From Conexibacteraceae bacterium (GTDB taxonomy: Bacteria; Actinomycetota; Thermoleophilia; Solirubrobacterales; Solirubrobacteraceae), in NCBI GenBank assembly GCA_009785395.1, contig WQWK01000006.1, positions 1 through 19,043 of the forward strand: a stretch of 19,043 nucleotides of DNA. The letters run 5' to 3'. Under the pieces are notes generated by a model, which saw nothing but the letters and a program-made list of their open reading frames with translations, ran no database searches and had not been told where the DNA came from. The translations under genes were made by a program, and so were the position numbers. The number at the start of each line of letters is the position of its first letter. Positions within the stretch are counted from its first letter, which is position 1. Below are positions 1 through 7,031 of this stretch, piece by piece.

Positions 1-644
1 AGCGCGCCGGGCACATCGTCGGTGATGACACCGGCGATGCGCGGATCGGACAGCAGTGCGATGTGGTCGGCGGCCATGAAGTCCCAGACGATCAGCTCGA
101 TCCCGGCGCCCGTCACGTCTGCGATCAGCCGCTCGGCGACGAGCTTCATCTCCGGCAGCACCGTGCAGGCTCCGACCGCCGCGGCGCGCTCCGCGCAGCG
201 GTCCGCGGTCCACGCGATCAGCAGGCCGAGGCGCAGCTCAGGGGCGAGTTGCGATAGCCGCGCGAGCAGCGGGTCGATGAACGAGCTGACGATCAGCTCG
301 TTGCCGGCGGCGGCGAACGCGCTCAGCGGCGGCGCGACCTGCTCGGCGTAGCCGTCCTCCTTGAGCTCGACGTCGACGCCGATACGGCCATCGGCCCAGG
401 CGAGCACCTCGGTCAGCAGCGGTGGCCGAAAGCCGGTGCGCTGTGCGAGCTCGTCGAGCGAGCATGAATCGAGGGCGACCCCGCTGAGCTCGTGGTCGTG
501 CAGGATCGCGAGCTCGCCCGCGCCGGTGCGACGCACGTCCAACTCGATCATGTCGGCGCCCGCCGTGGCCGCGAGCTCGAACGCCTCGAGCGTGTTCTCG
601 ACGGCGCCGGTGTCGTGGACTCCCCGGTGCGCGATGACCCTCAC
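1..644 (-). CDS. Glycerophosphodiester phosphodiesterase (GDPD family), C-terminus cut by window edge
   Basis: This reads as a cytoplasmic GDPD-type TIM barrel, which hydrolyses glycerophosphodiesters to an alcohol and glycerol-3-phosphate. The 214 visible residues start VRVIAHRGVHDTG and carry the family's landmarks: HRG (residues 6-8), EN-T (16-18), the metal-binding E-L-D (E34, D36) and the catalytic HD (H49, D50), then VELKED for the later barrel acidic residues. No signal peptide is visible. The start is GTG at 644-642, which overlaps the TGA of the upstream Fe-S gene as GTGA, with a GAGG seven bases before it, so translation is probably coupled. As the last visible gene of a choline/betaine operon, it may release choline from glycerophosphocholine; that substrate is inferred. 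The end of the protein lies outside the window. Confidence 0.9.
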   Translation of the reverse strand, partial: MRVIAHRGVHDTGAVENTLEAFELAATAGADMIELDVRRTGAGELAILHDHELSGVALDSCSLDELAQRTGFRPPLLTEVLAWADGRIGVDVELKEDGYAEQVAPPLSAFAAAGNELIVSSFIDPLLARLSQLAPELRLGLLIAWTADRCAERAAAVGACTVLPEMKLVAERLIADVTGAGIELIVWDFMAADHIALLSDPRIAGVITDDVPGA

Positions 645-2503
645 TCGATCGCCTCGGCCAGCAGCGTCGCGATGTCAGCGACGCGCAGATCGCCGCCGCT
701 TGTCTGGACGCCGTCGTCGAGCATCACCGTGCAGTATGGGCAGGCGACCGCGAGCGTGTCGGCGCCGGTCTGCGTCGCCTCGCGGACACGCTCGACATTG
801 ATCGGATTCGCGCGCTCCTCCATCCACATGTGGGCGCCGCCGGCCCCGCAGCAGAACGTCTGCTTGCCGGAGCGCGCCATCGGCAGGGCGCTGCCCACCG
901 ACGCGACCAGCTCGCGCGGCGCCTCGAGCACGTCGTTGTGGCGCGCGAGGTAACAGGAGTCGTGGTAGGTGATCTTGAGCGCGTCGGCTCGCCTCGGCGT
1001 CAGCCGTCCGTCGCGGACGAGTGTCGCCAGCAGCTCCGTGTGATGCACGACCTCGTAGTTCCCGCCGAAGTCGGGGTACTCGTTGCCGAGCGTGTTGAAG
1101 CAGTGCGGGCAGTTGGCGATGATCTTGTGGATCCCCGCCTCGTTGAGCGTCGCGACGTTCTCCTCCGCGAGCGCCTGGAAGACGTACTCGTTGCCCATCC
1201 GGCGCGCCGGGTCACCGGTGCAGCTCTCGCGCGGCCCGAGGATCGCGAAGTCGACCCCCGCCGTCTGCAGCAGTTTCGCGGTCGCCTCGGCGGTGCGCTT
1301 GGCGCGATCGTCGAACGACGACGCGCACCCCACCCAGTAGAGGTACTCCGGCGGGGAGTCGCCGGGCTCCAGGATCCGCACGCCGATCGACTCCGCCCAC
1401 TCGGCCCGCTGCGCCTGCGGATGGCCCCACGGGTTGGAGCTGCGCTCGATGTCGCGCAGCATCGGCTCGGCCTCGGACGGGAAACTCGACTCGACCATCA
1501 CCAGGTGGCGGCGCAGGTCGACGATGTGGTCGATGTGCTCGATCGACACCGGGCACGCCTGCACACAAGCGCCGCAGGTGACGCAATCCCAGACCGACTC
1601 CTCGGGGACCGCCTCGGGGACGAGCGACGTCTCGCGGGCGCCATCGGAACCGTCGAAGAGCTGGTCACGCAGGCCCATGATCACCAGCTTGGGTGAGAGC
1701 AGCTTGCCGGTGAGGCTTGCCGGGCACGCGTCCTGGCAGCGGCCGCACTCGGTGCAGGAGAAGGCGTCCATCACCTGCTTCCAGGTGAGGTCGGCGGCCG
1801 TGCCTGCGCCGAACCGCAGGTCGTCCTCGCTCTCACCCTCCTCGGGCTCGAACCGCAGTGGCTCGAGCCGCCCACGTGCGCGTGTGCGCCCGAACCAGAC
1901 GTTGATCGCGGCCGTGGCGATGTGCAGGTGCTTGGAGTAGGGGAGGTAGGCGAGGAACCCGAGGATCGTTCCGACGTGAATCCAGACGAACACGCGCTCG
2001 AGCACGCGGGTGCCGGCACCGGCGCCGAAGATGTGCGAGAGCAGGCGCGAAACGGGTGACCACGCGGCCGGCCACTCGTTGTACCCGAGCGCGATCCGCG
2101 ACGCGTGCCAGAGCAGCAGTGAGATCACGATCGTCGCGATCAGCGCCAGGATCAGGTCGGCCTCGCCGAGATGGCTGCCCTCGAACCGCTTCGGCTTGAC
2201 GACCTTGCGCACGTAGAACGCCGAGGCGACGCCGATCAGCACCAGCACGCAGAAGATGTCGACGAGCAGTGCATACCAGCCCTGAGCGCCGAGCCACGGG
2301 AACGTCTGATGGCGGTCGACGATCGCGATCATCGCGATCACGATCGTCGGGCCCAGCACGAGGAAGCCCCAGAACACGAAAGCGTGCATCAGCCCCGGCC
2401 AGAAGCGCTGCAGCAGCTTGCGCTGTCCGAGCACGATCGTGACCTCGTTGCGGACACGCTCGGGCGCGTCACCGCCGCGCTGCTCCGGCTTCGCCGCCTG
2501 CAC
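641..2503 (-). CDS. EtfD-like membrane Fe-S oxidoreductase (ETF:quinone electron transfer)
   Basis: This membrane-bound, heterodisulfide-reductase-like protein resembles mycobacterial EtfD, which passes electrons from electron transfer flavoprotein to menaquinone. From the GTG at 2503 it has 620 residues. Hydrophobic helices lie near 38-60, 77-98, 115-133 and 170-190. Two 4Fe-4S motifs follow (CTECGRCQDACP at 250-261, CVTCGACVQACP at 307-318), then two Cys-rich CCG-type domains, the second with FCCGAGGAHMW and ACPYC. It is next to etfA and etfB, so it is the likely exit for electrons from the FAD dehydrogenase upstream. The start is uncertain: the open frame continues upstream with a further hydrophobic helix to an ATA at 2596 that overlaps the etfA stop as ATAG, but no ATG, GTG or TTG occurs there. 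The true N-terminus may therefore be longer. Confidence 0.9.
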   Translation of the reverse strand: MQAAKPEQRGGDAPERVRNEVTIVLGQRKLLQRFWPGLMHAFVFWGFLVLGPTIVIAMIAIVDRHQTFPWLGAQGWYALLVDIFCVLVLIGVASAFYVRKVVKPKRFEGSHLGEADLILALIATIVISLLLWHASRIALGYNEWPAAWSPVSRLLSHIFGAGAGTRVLERVFVWIHVGTILGFLAYLPYSKHLHIATAAINVWFGRTRARGRLEPLRFEPEEGESEDDLRFGAGTAADLTWKQVMDAFSCTECGRCQDACPASLTGKLLSPKLVIMGLRDQLFDGSDGARETSLVPEAVPEESVWDCVTCGACVQACPVSIEHIDHIVDLRRHLVMVESSFPSEAEPMLRDIERSSNPWGHPQAQRAEWAESIGVRILEPGDSPPEYLYWVGCASSFDDRAKRTAEATAKLLQTAGVDFAILGPRESCTGDPARRMGNEYVFQALAEENVATLNEAGIHKIIANCPHCFNTLGNEYPDFGGNYEVVHHTELLATLVRDGRLTPRRADALKITYHDSCYLARHNDVLEAPRELVASVGSALPMARSGKQTFCCGAGGAHMWMEERANPINVERVREATQTGADTLAVACPYCTVMLDDGVQTSGGDLRVADIATLLAEAIE

Positions 2504-2592
2504 CAGCCGTGTGAGCTGGGCGACCCGGCGCCCGCAGACCGTTCCGCCGGCGCCGAGCGCGAGCGCGAGCGCGACCGCCTCGAAGGGGGAGA

Positions 2593-3459
2593 CTATGCGC
2601 CCCTCGCCTTTCGCAGCTCGGCCACCACCGCCGGCAGCACCGTGTGCAGATCGCCGATCACGCCATAGTCGGCGTGGGCGAAGATCGAGGCCTCGCCGTC
2701 CTCGTTGATCGCCAGCAGCTTCTTGGCGCCCTTGCAGCCGGCCATGTGCTGCGTCGCGCCGCTGATACCGCAGGCGATGTAGATGTCGGGTGCAACCTTG
2801 GTGCCGGTCTGGCCGACCTGGTCGGAGTGCGGACGCCAGCCCGCGCTCGTGACCGCGCGCGAGCAGCCGACGGCGCCGTCCAGCAGCGCGGCGAGCTCCT
2901 CGATGATCGCGAAGCCCTCCGAGGAGCCGACGCCGCGCCCGCCGGAGACGACGACCTTCGCCTCCTCGAGTGAGACGCCGCCACTCGTCGCGCCGACCCG
3001 CTCGGTCGGCGCGACGGCCAGAGCATGGTCGGAGGGCGCCACAACCTCCGTCTCGATCGCGGCCGAGTCCGCCGGGACGGCATGCGGCGCGACGCTCATC
3101 AGCAGCGTCGGGGCTCGCAGCAGTGCCTGCTCGAGCAGGCTCCCGCCCCAGCGCACGCGCGTGACGGTCGGCGGGTCGCCGGCGCTGAATGCCGTCGTGT
3201 TGGCGGACAGCGGCAGGTCGAGGATCGCCGCCGCGTGGGCGAGCACCTCGTTGCCGCGGTCAGTGCCGGCTGCGACCACCGCGGCGGGGGTGCGGCTGCC
3301 GATCAGGTCGGCGAGCGTCTGGCCCCAGGCAGCCGCCCTGTAGCCGCCGTCGATCGACACGCACGCGATGTCGTCACCGGCCGCGACCGTGCGTGCGAAC
3401 GTGACCGCCTGCTGGCTCAGCTCGTCAGCGGGATCTTCGATGAAAACCAGGACGCTCAT
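2593..3459 (-). CDS. etfA: Electron transfer flavoprotein alpha subunit
   Basis: EtfA carries the FAD of the soluble ETF heterodimer that accepts electrons from flavin dehydrogenases. The protein has 288 residues, slightly short for the family. The N-terminal domain starts MSVLVFIEDP. The FAD domain has GGRGVG (173-178), SR (200-201), VGQTG (215-219), ISGATQH (232-238) and the ADYGVIGDL signature (263-271). The start ATG (3459-3457) shares one base with the etfB stop (TGATG), so the two subunits are made in coupled fashion. It ends with TAG at 2595-2593, immediately where the Fe-S protein frame begins. It sits in the operon of the dimethylglycine/sarcosine dehydrogenase, and that enzyme family uses ETF as acceptor. 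Confidence 0.96.
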   Translation of the reverse strand: MSVLVFIEDPADELSQQAVTFARTVAAGDDIACVSIDGGYRAAAWGQTLADLIGSRTPAAVVAAGTDRGNEVLAHAAAILDLPLSANTTAFSAGDPPTVTRVRWGGSLLEQALLRAPTLLMSVAPHAVPADSAAIETEVVAPSDHALAVAPTERVGATSGGVSLEEAKVVVSGGRGVGSSEGFAIIEELAALLDGAVGCSRAVTSAGWRPHSDQVGQTGTKVAPDIYIACGISGATQHMAGCKGAKKLLAINEDGEASIFAHADYGVIGDLHTVLPAVVAELRKARGA

Positions 3460-4214
3460 CAGACCAGCCCCATCTCGGTCAGGATGCCGACGACGGCGGG
3501 CGCGGCCTCGGCGCCCCGGCCGAGCACCTGCACCTGCTTGCCGGAGTCGGGCGGGAGCACGAGCCTGATCATCTCGAGCTGGGCGGCGGCGGGCGCCGGG
3601 CTCGAGCTGTCGACCGGCTTGCGCTTGGCGCGCAGCCTGCCGGGCACCGACGGGTAGCGGGGGAGGTTCAGGCCCTCACGCACCGCGACCACCGCCGGCA
3701 GCGGGATGTTGTAGACGTCGCGGCCGCCCGCCACCTCCTGCTCGCAGCGCGCCTGGCCGCCGTCGAACGAGATCGCCTTGACCGCTGTCACGCACGGGAC
3801 CCCGAGGGCGTGAGCGACGCGGATCGGCACCTGGTAGTTGCCGGCGTCGGCGGACTCGTTGCCGAACAGGATCAGGTCGTAGGACTGCTCGTCGGCGCGG
3901 ATCGCGGCGACGATCGCCGCCGCCGTTGCCTGCGGGTCCCACTCGCTGCCGTCCGTCACCAGATGGATCGCGCGGTCGGCGCCGATCGCCATCATGTCGC
4001 GCAGCTGCTCCTCGGCCTCGGGCGGTCCGAGCGTCAGCACCGTCGAGGAGCCGCCCTCACGCTCGACGATCTGCACCGCTTCCTCGACCCCGCACTCCTC
4101 GTGCGGGCTCACCGTGAAGCCGAGGTGCTTGGTCGAGATTGCGCGCTCGTCGTCGGTCAGGACGATCTTGCCGCCGGTCAGCGGGACGCGCTTGACACAG
4201 ACAAGGATGTTCAT
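3459..4214 (-). CDS. etfB: Electron transfer flavoprotein beta subunit
   Basis: EtfB is the AMP-binding partner of EtfA. The protein has 251 residues, normal for the family, and starts MNILVCVKRVPLTGGKI. It has the expected nucleotide-binding features: VSPHEECGVEEAV, the DLILFGNESADAGNYQVP segment and VREGLNLPRYPS, near the recognition loop that contacts partner dehydrogenases. The ATG at 4214 is preceded by AGGAGA (4228-4223) eight bases upstream. That ribosome binding site overlaps the TAG stop of the preceding dehydrogenase gene, so the gap is only 12 bases. The order dehydrogenase-etfB-etfA-Fe-S protein indicates an ETF dedicated to this pathway. Confidence 0.96.
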   Translation of the reverse strand: MNILVCVKRVPLTGGKIVLTDDERAISTKHLGFTVSPHEECGVEEAVQIVEREGGSSTVLTLGPPEAEEQLRDMMAIGADRAIHLVTDGSEWDPQATAAAIVAAIRADEQSYDLILFGNESADAGNYQVPIRVAHALGVPCVTAVKAISFDGGQARCEQEVAGGRDVYNIPLPAVVAVREGLNLPRYPSVPGRLRAKRKPVDSSSPAPAAAQLEMIRLVLPPDSGKQVQVLGRGAEAAPAVVGILTEMGLV

Positions 4215-4222
4215 CGGCGCGG

Positions 4223-4228
4223 TCTCCT
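4223..4228 (-). promoter_or_regulatory. Ribosome binding site of etfB
   Basis: AGGAGA on the minus strand, eight bases before the etfB ATG. It overlaps the TAG stop of the upstream dehydrogenase, which suggests that terminating ribosomes help initiation at etfB. Confidence 0.75.
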
Positions 4229-6758
4229 ACTGCCGGATCCGGCTGTTGTCTGGATCGAACAGCGACGTCGAGTCGATGCTCTGCACCGTGACCGGGTAGA
4301 GCTCGCCCATGTACTGGACCTGGAGCTGCTCACCGACGGTCGCGTGCGCGGGGGGCAGGTAGGTCATCAGGATGAACTTGCGCAGCGACGGGCCCGAGCC
4401 GGCGCTGGTGACATATGAGCGCCGGCCCCTGCTGTCGGTGATCGGGTCGCCCTCGAGCGTGAGGATCGGTTCCTTGCCCATCATGTAGCGCTTGACGCCG
4501 GAGGCCGAGGTGTGGTCGTCGACCGTCAGCGTGCACATCACCGCCGCGGGCTCCTCGTCGCGGTGCCGGACGTGCGCCTCCTTGCCGATGAAGTCCTGGT
4601 CCTTGACCCTGCCCCAGGCCATTCCGGCCTCGACGACGTTGTACTCGCCGTCGAGCTCGGCGCCGTAGGCGCGGTAGCCCTTCTCGAGGCGGCCCGTGCT
4701 GCCGTAGACGCCGCTGCCCGCCGCGATCATGCCGTGCGGCTCGCCGGCCTCGACCAGCAGGTCCCACAGCCGCGCGCCCTGTTCGATCGGCACATACAGC
4801 TCCCAGCCGAGGTCGCCCACGTATGAGATGCGCGAGGCGAGCACCTCCAGCGGCCCGGCCTCGATGCTCTTGCAGGTGGCGAACGGCAGGCCCTCGTGGG
4901 AGACGTCGCCGCGCGCGACCGAGGCGAGGATGTCACGCGCGCGGGGGCCCCAGAGGCCGAGCGTCGTCCAGGCGCTCGTCTGGTCGTGCACCTGCGCCGA
5001 GCCGTCCTCCGGCAGGTGGCTGGAGAACCACTTGAGATCGGACATGCCGTAGGCGCCGCCGGTGACGACCCGGAAGACGTCGTCGGCGAGCCGCATGATC
5101 GTCAGGTCCTGCTTGAAGGTGCCGCTCGGCGTCAGCAGCGGCGTATAGACGACCCGGCCGACGGGGACGTCCAGCTGCCGCATCGCCACGCGCTGGACGA
5201 CGTCGAGCGCGCCCGGGCCTGTGACGTCGAAGATCGCGAACGCGGTCAGGTCGACGATCGCGGCGCGGTCGCGCATCGCGAGGTGCTCGGCGTTGATGAT
5301 CGGTGACCACCAGCGCGCCTCCCACTCGGACTCGCGGCGTGCGATGCGCTCGCCGTACTCCTCGAGCAGCCCGGAGTTCGACTCATACCAGGCGGGCCGC
5401 TCCCAGCCGGCCGCCTCGTAGAAGACGGCGCCGAGCTCGCGCTCACGGTCGTAGAACGGCGGCACGCGGACGCCGCGGTCGGACTCCCACTGCTCGCTCG
5501 GGTGGACGATCCCGTACATCTTGTTGAAGCCCTCGCCGGCCCGGGCCTGCACGTGCCGGCGGGTTTTCTGCGACGGGTAGGCGCGGGCGATGTTGGACTC
5601 GAATACGTCGATCTCGGACTCGCCGTGGACCATCAGCTCGGCGACGGTCTTGCCGGTGCCGGGGCCCTCCTTGATCCAGATCGCCGCCGCCGACCAGAGG
5701 CCCCTGACCTCCGGCGTCTCACCGAGCAGCGGCAGACCGTCGTAGGTGACCGACAGCAGCCCGTTGATCGCGTACTTCACGCCGACCGACTCGTCGCCGA
5801 CGATCTCCGGCATCAGCTCGAGCGCGATCTCCATCTGCGGATCGAAGTCCTCCTGAGTGAACGGCAGCTCGGTCGGGGACAGCGCCGACTCCGCGATCGA
5901 CGGGATCTCCTCGGCGTCCATCATGATCGGCCGGTGGGCGTAGGAGCCGACCTCAAGGCCCGTACCCTCCTGGCGCTCGTACATGTTGGTGTCGACGTCG
6001 CGGACGATCGGGTACTCGATCATGCCCTTGGCGTCGGCGAAGCGCGGGACCGGGCCGATGTCGATCATCTGGTGCACGGCGGGCGTGAGCGGGATCGACG
6101 CACCTGCCATCTTCGCGATCTTCGGGCTCCAGCAGCCGCACGCGATCACGACCCGGTCGGCCTCGATCTCGCCGCGGTCGGTGCGCACCCGGCGGATGCG
6201 GCCGCCCTCGACGTCGAGCCCCAGCACCTCGGTGTTGGCGGACACTGTCGCGCCGGCCTGCTGGGCGCGCTCGCGCATGATCGTCGCCGCGCGCAGCGAG
6301 TCGACGACGCCGGCGCCCGGCGTGTAGAAGCCGCCGACGATCAGGCTCTCCTCGATGAACGGGACGAGCTCCTTGACCTCCTGCGGCGTGATGATCGAGA
6401 CCGGCTCGATCCCCCATGAGATCGCGGAGGAGACGCGGCGCTGCAGCTCCTGCATGCGCTCGGCGCCACGCGCGACCTCGATGCCGCCGCTCTCGATGAA
6501 GACGCCGAGATCCTTGTACTGACGCATGCTCTCGAGCGTCAGCTGGGTCATCTCCTTGGAGTGGTCGACCGGGAAGATGAAGTTCGACGCGTGACCGGTC
6601 GAGCCGCCGGGATTCGGCAGTGGGCCCTTGTCGATCAGGGTGATGTCGCGCTCGCCGAGCTGGGTCAGGTGGTAGGCGAGGCTGTTCCCGACGATGCCGG
6701 CGCCGATGATGACGATGCTTTGAGAGGCGGGCAGTCCGCCTGAGGATGGGCTGCTCAT
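4227..6758 (-). CDS. Dimethylglycine/sarcosine dehydrogenase-like FAD enzyme fused to GcvT domains
   Basis: This enzyme should oxidatively demethylate an N-methylglycine and pass the one-carbon unit to tetrahydrofolate and the electrons to ETF. The 843-residue protein has the full family layout. A DAO-type FAD domain spans about 14-385, with GAGIVG at 19-24 and acidic D43 ending the second strand. A linker follows, then GcvT (about 440-730, including LWGPRAR and YVGDLGWELYVP) and the GcvT C-terminal barrel (about 740-835). H56 in GSTGHASN sits where dimethylglycine dehydrogenases attach FAD covalently. Whether dimethylglycine, sarcosine or both is the substrate cannot be read from sequence. 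The ATG at 6758 has no Shine-Dalgarno, but a TATATA box ends six bases before it, which fits a leaderless transcript. It is followed by etfB, etfA and the EtfD-like gene. Confidence 0.93.
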   Translation of the reverse strand: MSSPSSGGLPASQSIVIIGAGIVGNSLAYHLTQLGERDITLIDKGPLPNPGGSTGHASNFIFPVDHSKEMTQLTLESMRQYKDLGVFIESGGIEVARGAERMQELQRRVSSAISWGIEPVSIITPQEVKELVPFIEESLIVGGFYTPGAGVVDSLRAATIMRERAQQAGATVSANTEVLGLDVEGGRIRRVRTDRGEIEADRVVIACGCWSPKIAKMAGASIPLTPAVHQMIDIGPVPRFADAKGMIEYPIVRDVDTNMYERQEGTGLEVGSYAHRPIMMDAEEIPSIAESALSPTELPFTQEDFDPQMEIALELMPEIVGDESVGVKYAINGLLSVTYDGLPLLGETPEVRGLWSAAAIWIKEGPGTGKTVAELMVHGESEIDVFESNIARAYPSQKTRRHVQARAGEGFNKMYGIVHPSEQWESDRGVRVPPFYDRERELGAVFYEAAGWERPAWYESNSGLLEEYGERIARRESEWEARWWSPIINAEHLAMRDRAAIVDLTAFAIFDVTGPGALDVVQRVAMRQLDVPVGRVVYTPLLTPSGTFKQDLTIMRLADDVFRVVTGGAYGMSDLKWFSSHLPEDGSAQVHDQTSAWTTLGLWGPRARDILASVARGDVSHEGLPFATCKSIEAGPLEVLASRISYVGDLGWELYVPIEQGARLWDLLVEAGEPHGMIAAGSGVYGSTGRLEKGYRAYGAELDGEYNVVEAGMAWGRVKDQDFIGKEAHVRHRDEEPAAVMCTLTVDDHTSASGVKRYMMGKEPILTLEGDPITDSRGRRSYVTSAGSGPSLRKFILMTYLPPAHATVGEQLQVQYMGELYPVTVQSIDSTSLFDPDNSRIRQ

Positions 6759-6761
6759 ATC

Positions 6762-6774
6762 AGTTATATATCAG
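6762..6774 (-). promoter_or_regulatory. Candidate GntR operator A overlapping the -10 box of the dehydrogenase operon
   Basis: The minus strand reads CTGATATATAACT, three bases before the ATG at 6758. The same 13-mer pattern (CTGATATATMAST) occurs at 10411-10423 and 14258-14270. The TATATA inside it (6770-6765) ends six bases before the ATG, so it would double as the -10 element of a leaderless promoter. A weak -35 candidate, TCGACA (6795-6790), is 19 bases upstream, a longer gap than usual. Assignment to the GntR protein of this window is inferred. Confidence 0.6.
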
Positions 6775-6819
6775 AGGTTGCGGGGGTCCTGTCGAGCCGT
6801 GCTATGGGCTCCGGCGCGA

Positions 6820-6884
6820 GCCGGGCGAGGGCCGGGCGAGGGCCGCGCGAGAGGCCGGGCGAGCGCCGCGCGAGAGGCCGGGCG
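6820..6884. repeat. Short GC-rich direct repeats
   Basis: GCCGGGCGAG occurs at 6820-6829 and 6831-6840 (period 11). A 20-bp unit, GCCGCGCGAGAGGCCGGGCG, occurs at 6842-6861 and 6865-6884 (period 23). These look like slippage-type expansion in GC-rich DNA; no function is evident. Confidence 0.8.
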
Positions 6885-6891
6885 GACCGGG

Positions 6892-6998
6892 GGGCGGCCC
6901 TTCCGCCCGCAGAATCGGCCCCGCCCACCCCGGGGGGCGGCCCTTCCGCCCGCAGACTCGGCCTCGCCGACCCCGGCGGGCGGCCCTTCCGCCCGCAG
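6892..6998. repeat. Three 43-bp tandem repeats, each with a perfect hairpin
   Basis: The 21-bp core (GGGCGG, CCCTT, CCGCCC, GCAG) is repeated exactly at 6892, 6935 and 6978, a period of 43. GGGCGG and CCGCCC are reverse complements, which gives a 6-bp stem and 5-base loop. In the third copy the stem extends to 8 bp (6976-6983 with 6989-6996). The spacers between cores are diverged. The units lie just downstream of the permease stop. They could act as a bidirectional terminator, an mRNA-stabilising element or a REP-like repeat; which of these cannot be decided here. Confidence 0.85.
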
Positions 6999-7031
6999 GC
7001 CCAGCGGGGCCGGCGGGCGGACTGAGACGGC

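Larger units (their letters stand above)
6759..7031. other. Repeat-rich intergenic gap between permease and dehydrogenase genes
   Basis: No credible gene is seen in these 273 bases; the open frames that cross it are low-complexity GC-driven. The dehydrogenase-side end holds the AT-rich operator/promoter, followed by GC-rich short repeats (about 6820-6884) and three 43-bp tandem units with hairpins (6892-6998). The hairpins come soon after the permease stop, so they may end or slow transcription from upstream and thereby separate the permease operon from the dehydrogenase operon. Confidence 0.7.

Noticed and set aside
830..1696. Long open frame on the plus strand across the Fe-S protein gene
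   Set aside because: It is antisense to a clear Fe-S protein with cysteine motifs. Its composition (R, V, D, L, H rich) is typical of GC-rich shadow frames, and it has no recognisable domain. The same applies to plus frames at 5502-6419 and 8708-9811.
6892..6998. CRISPR array
   Set aside because: There are only three units with 22-base GC-rich spacers that resemble each other, and no cas genes.
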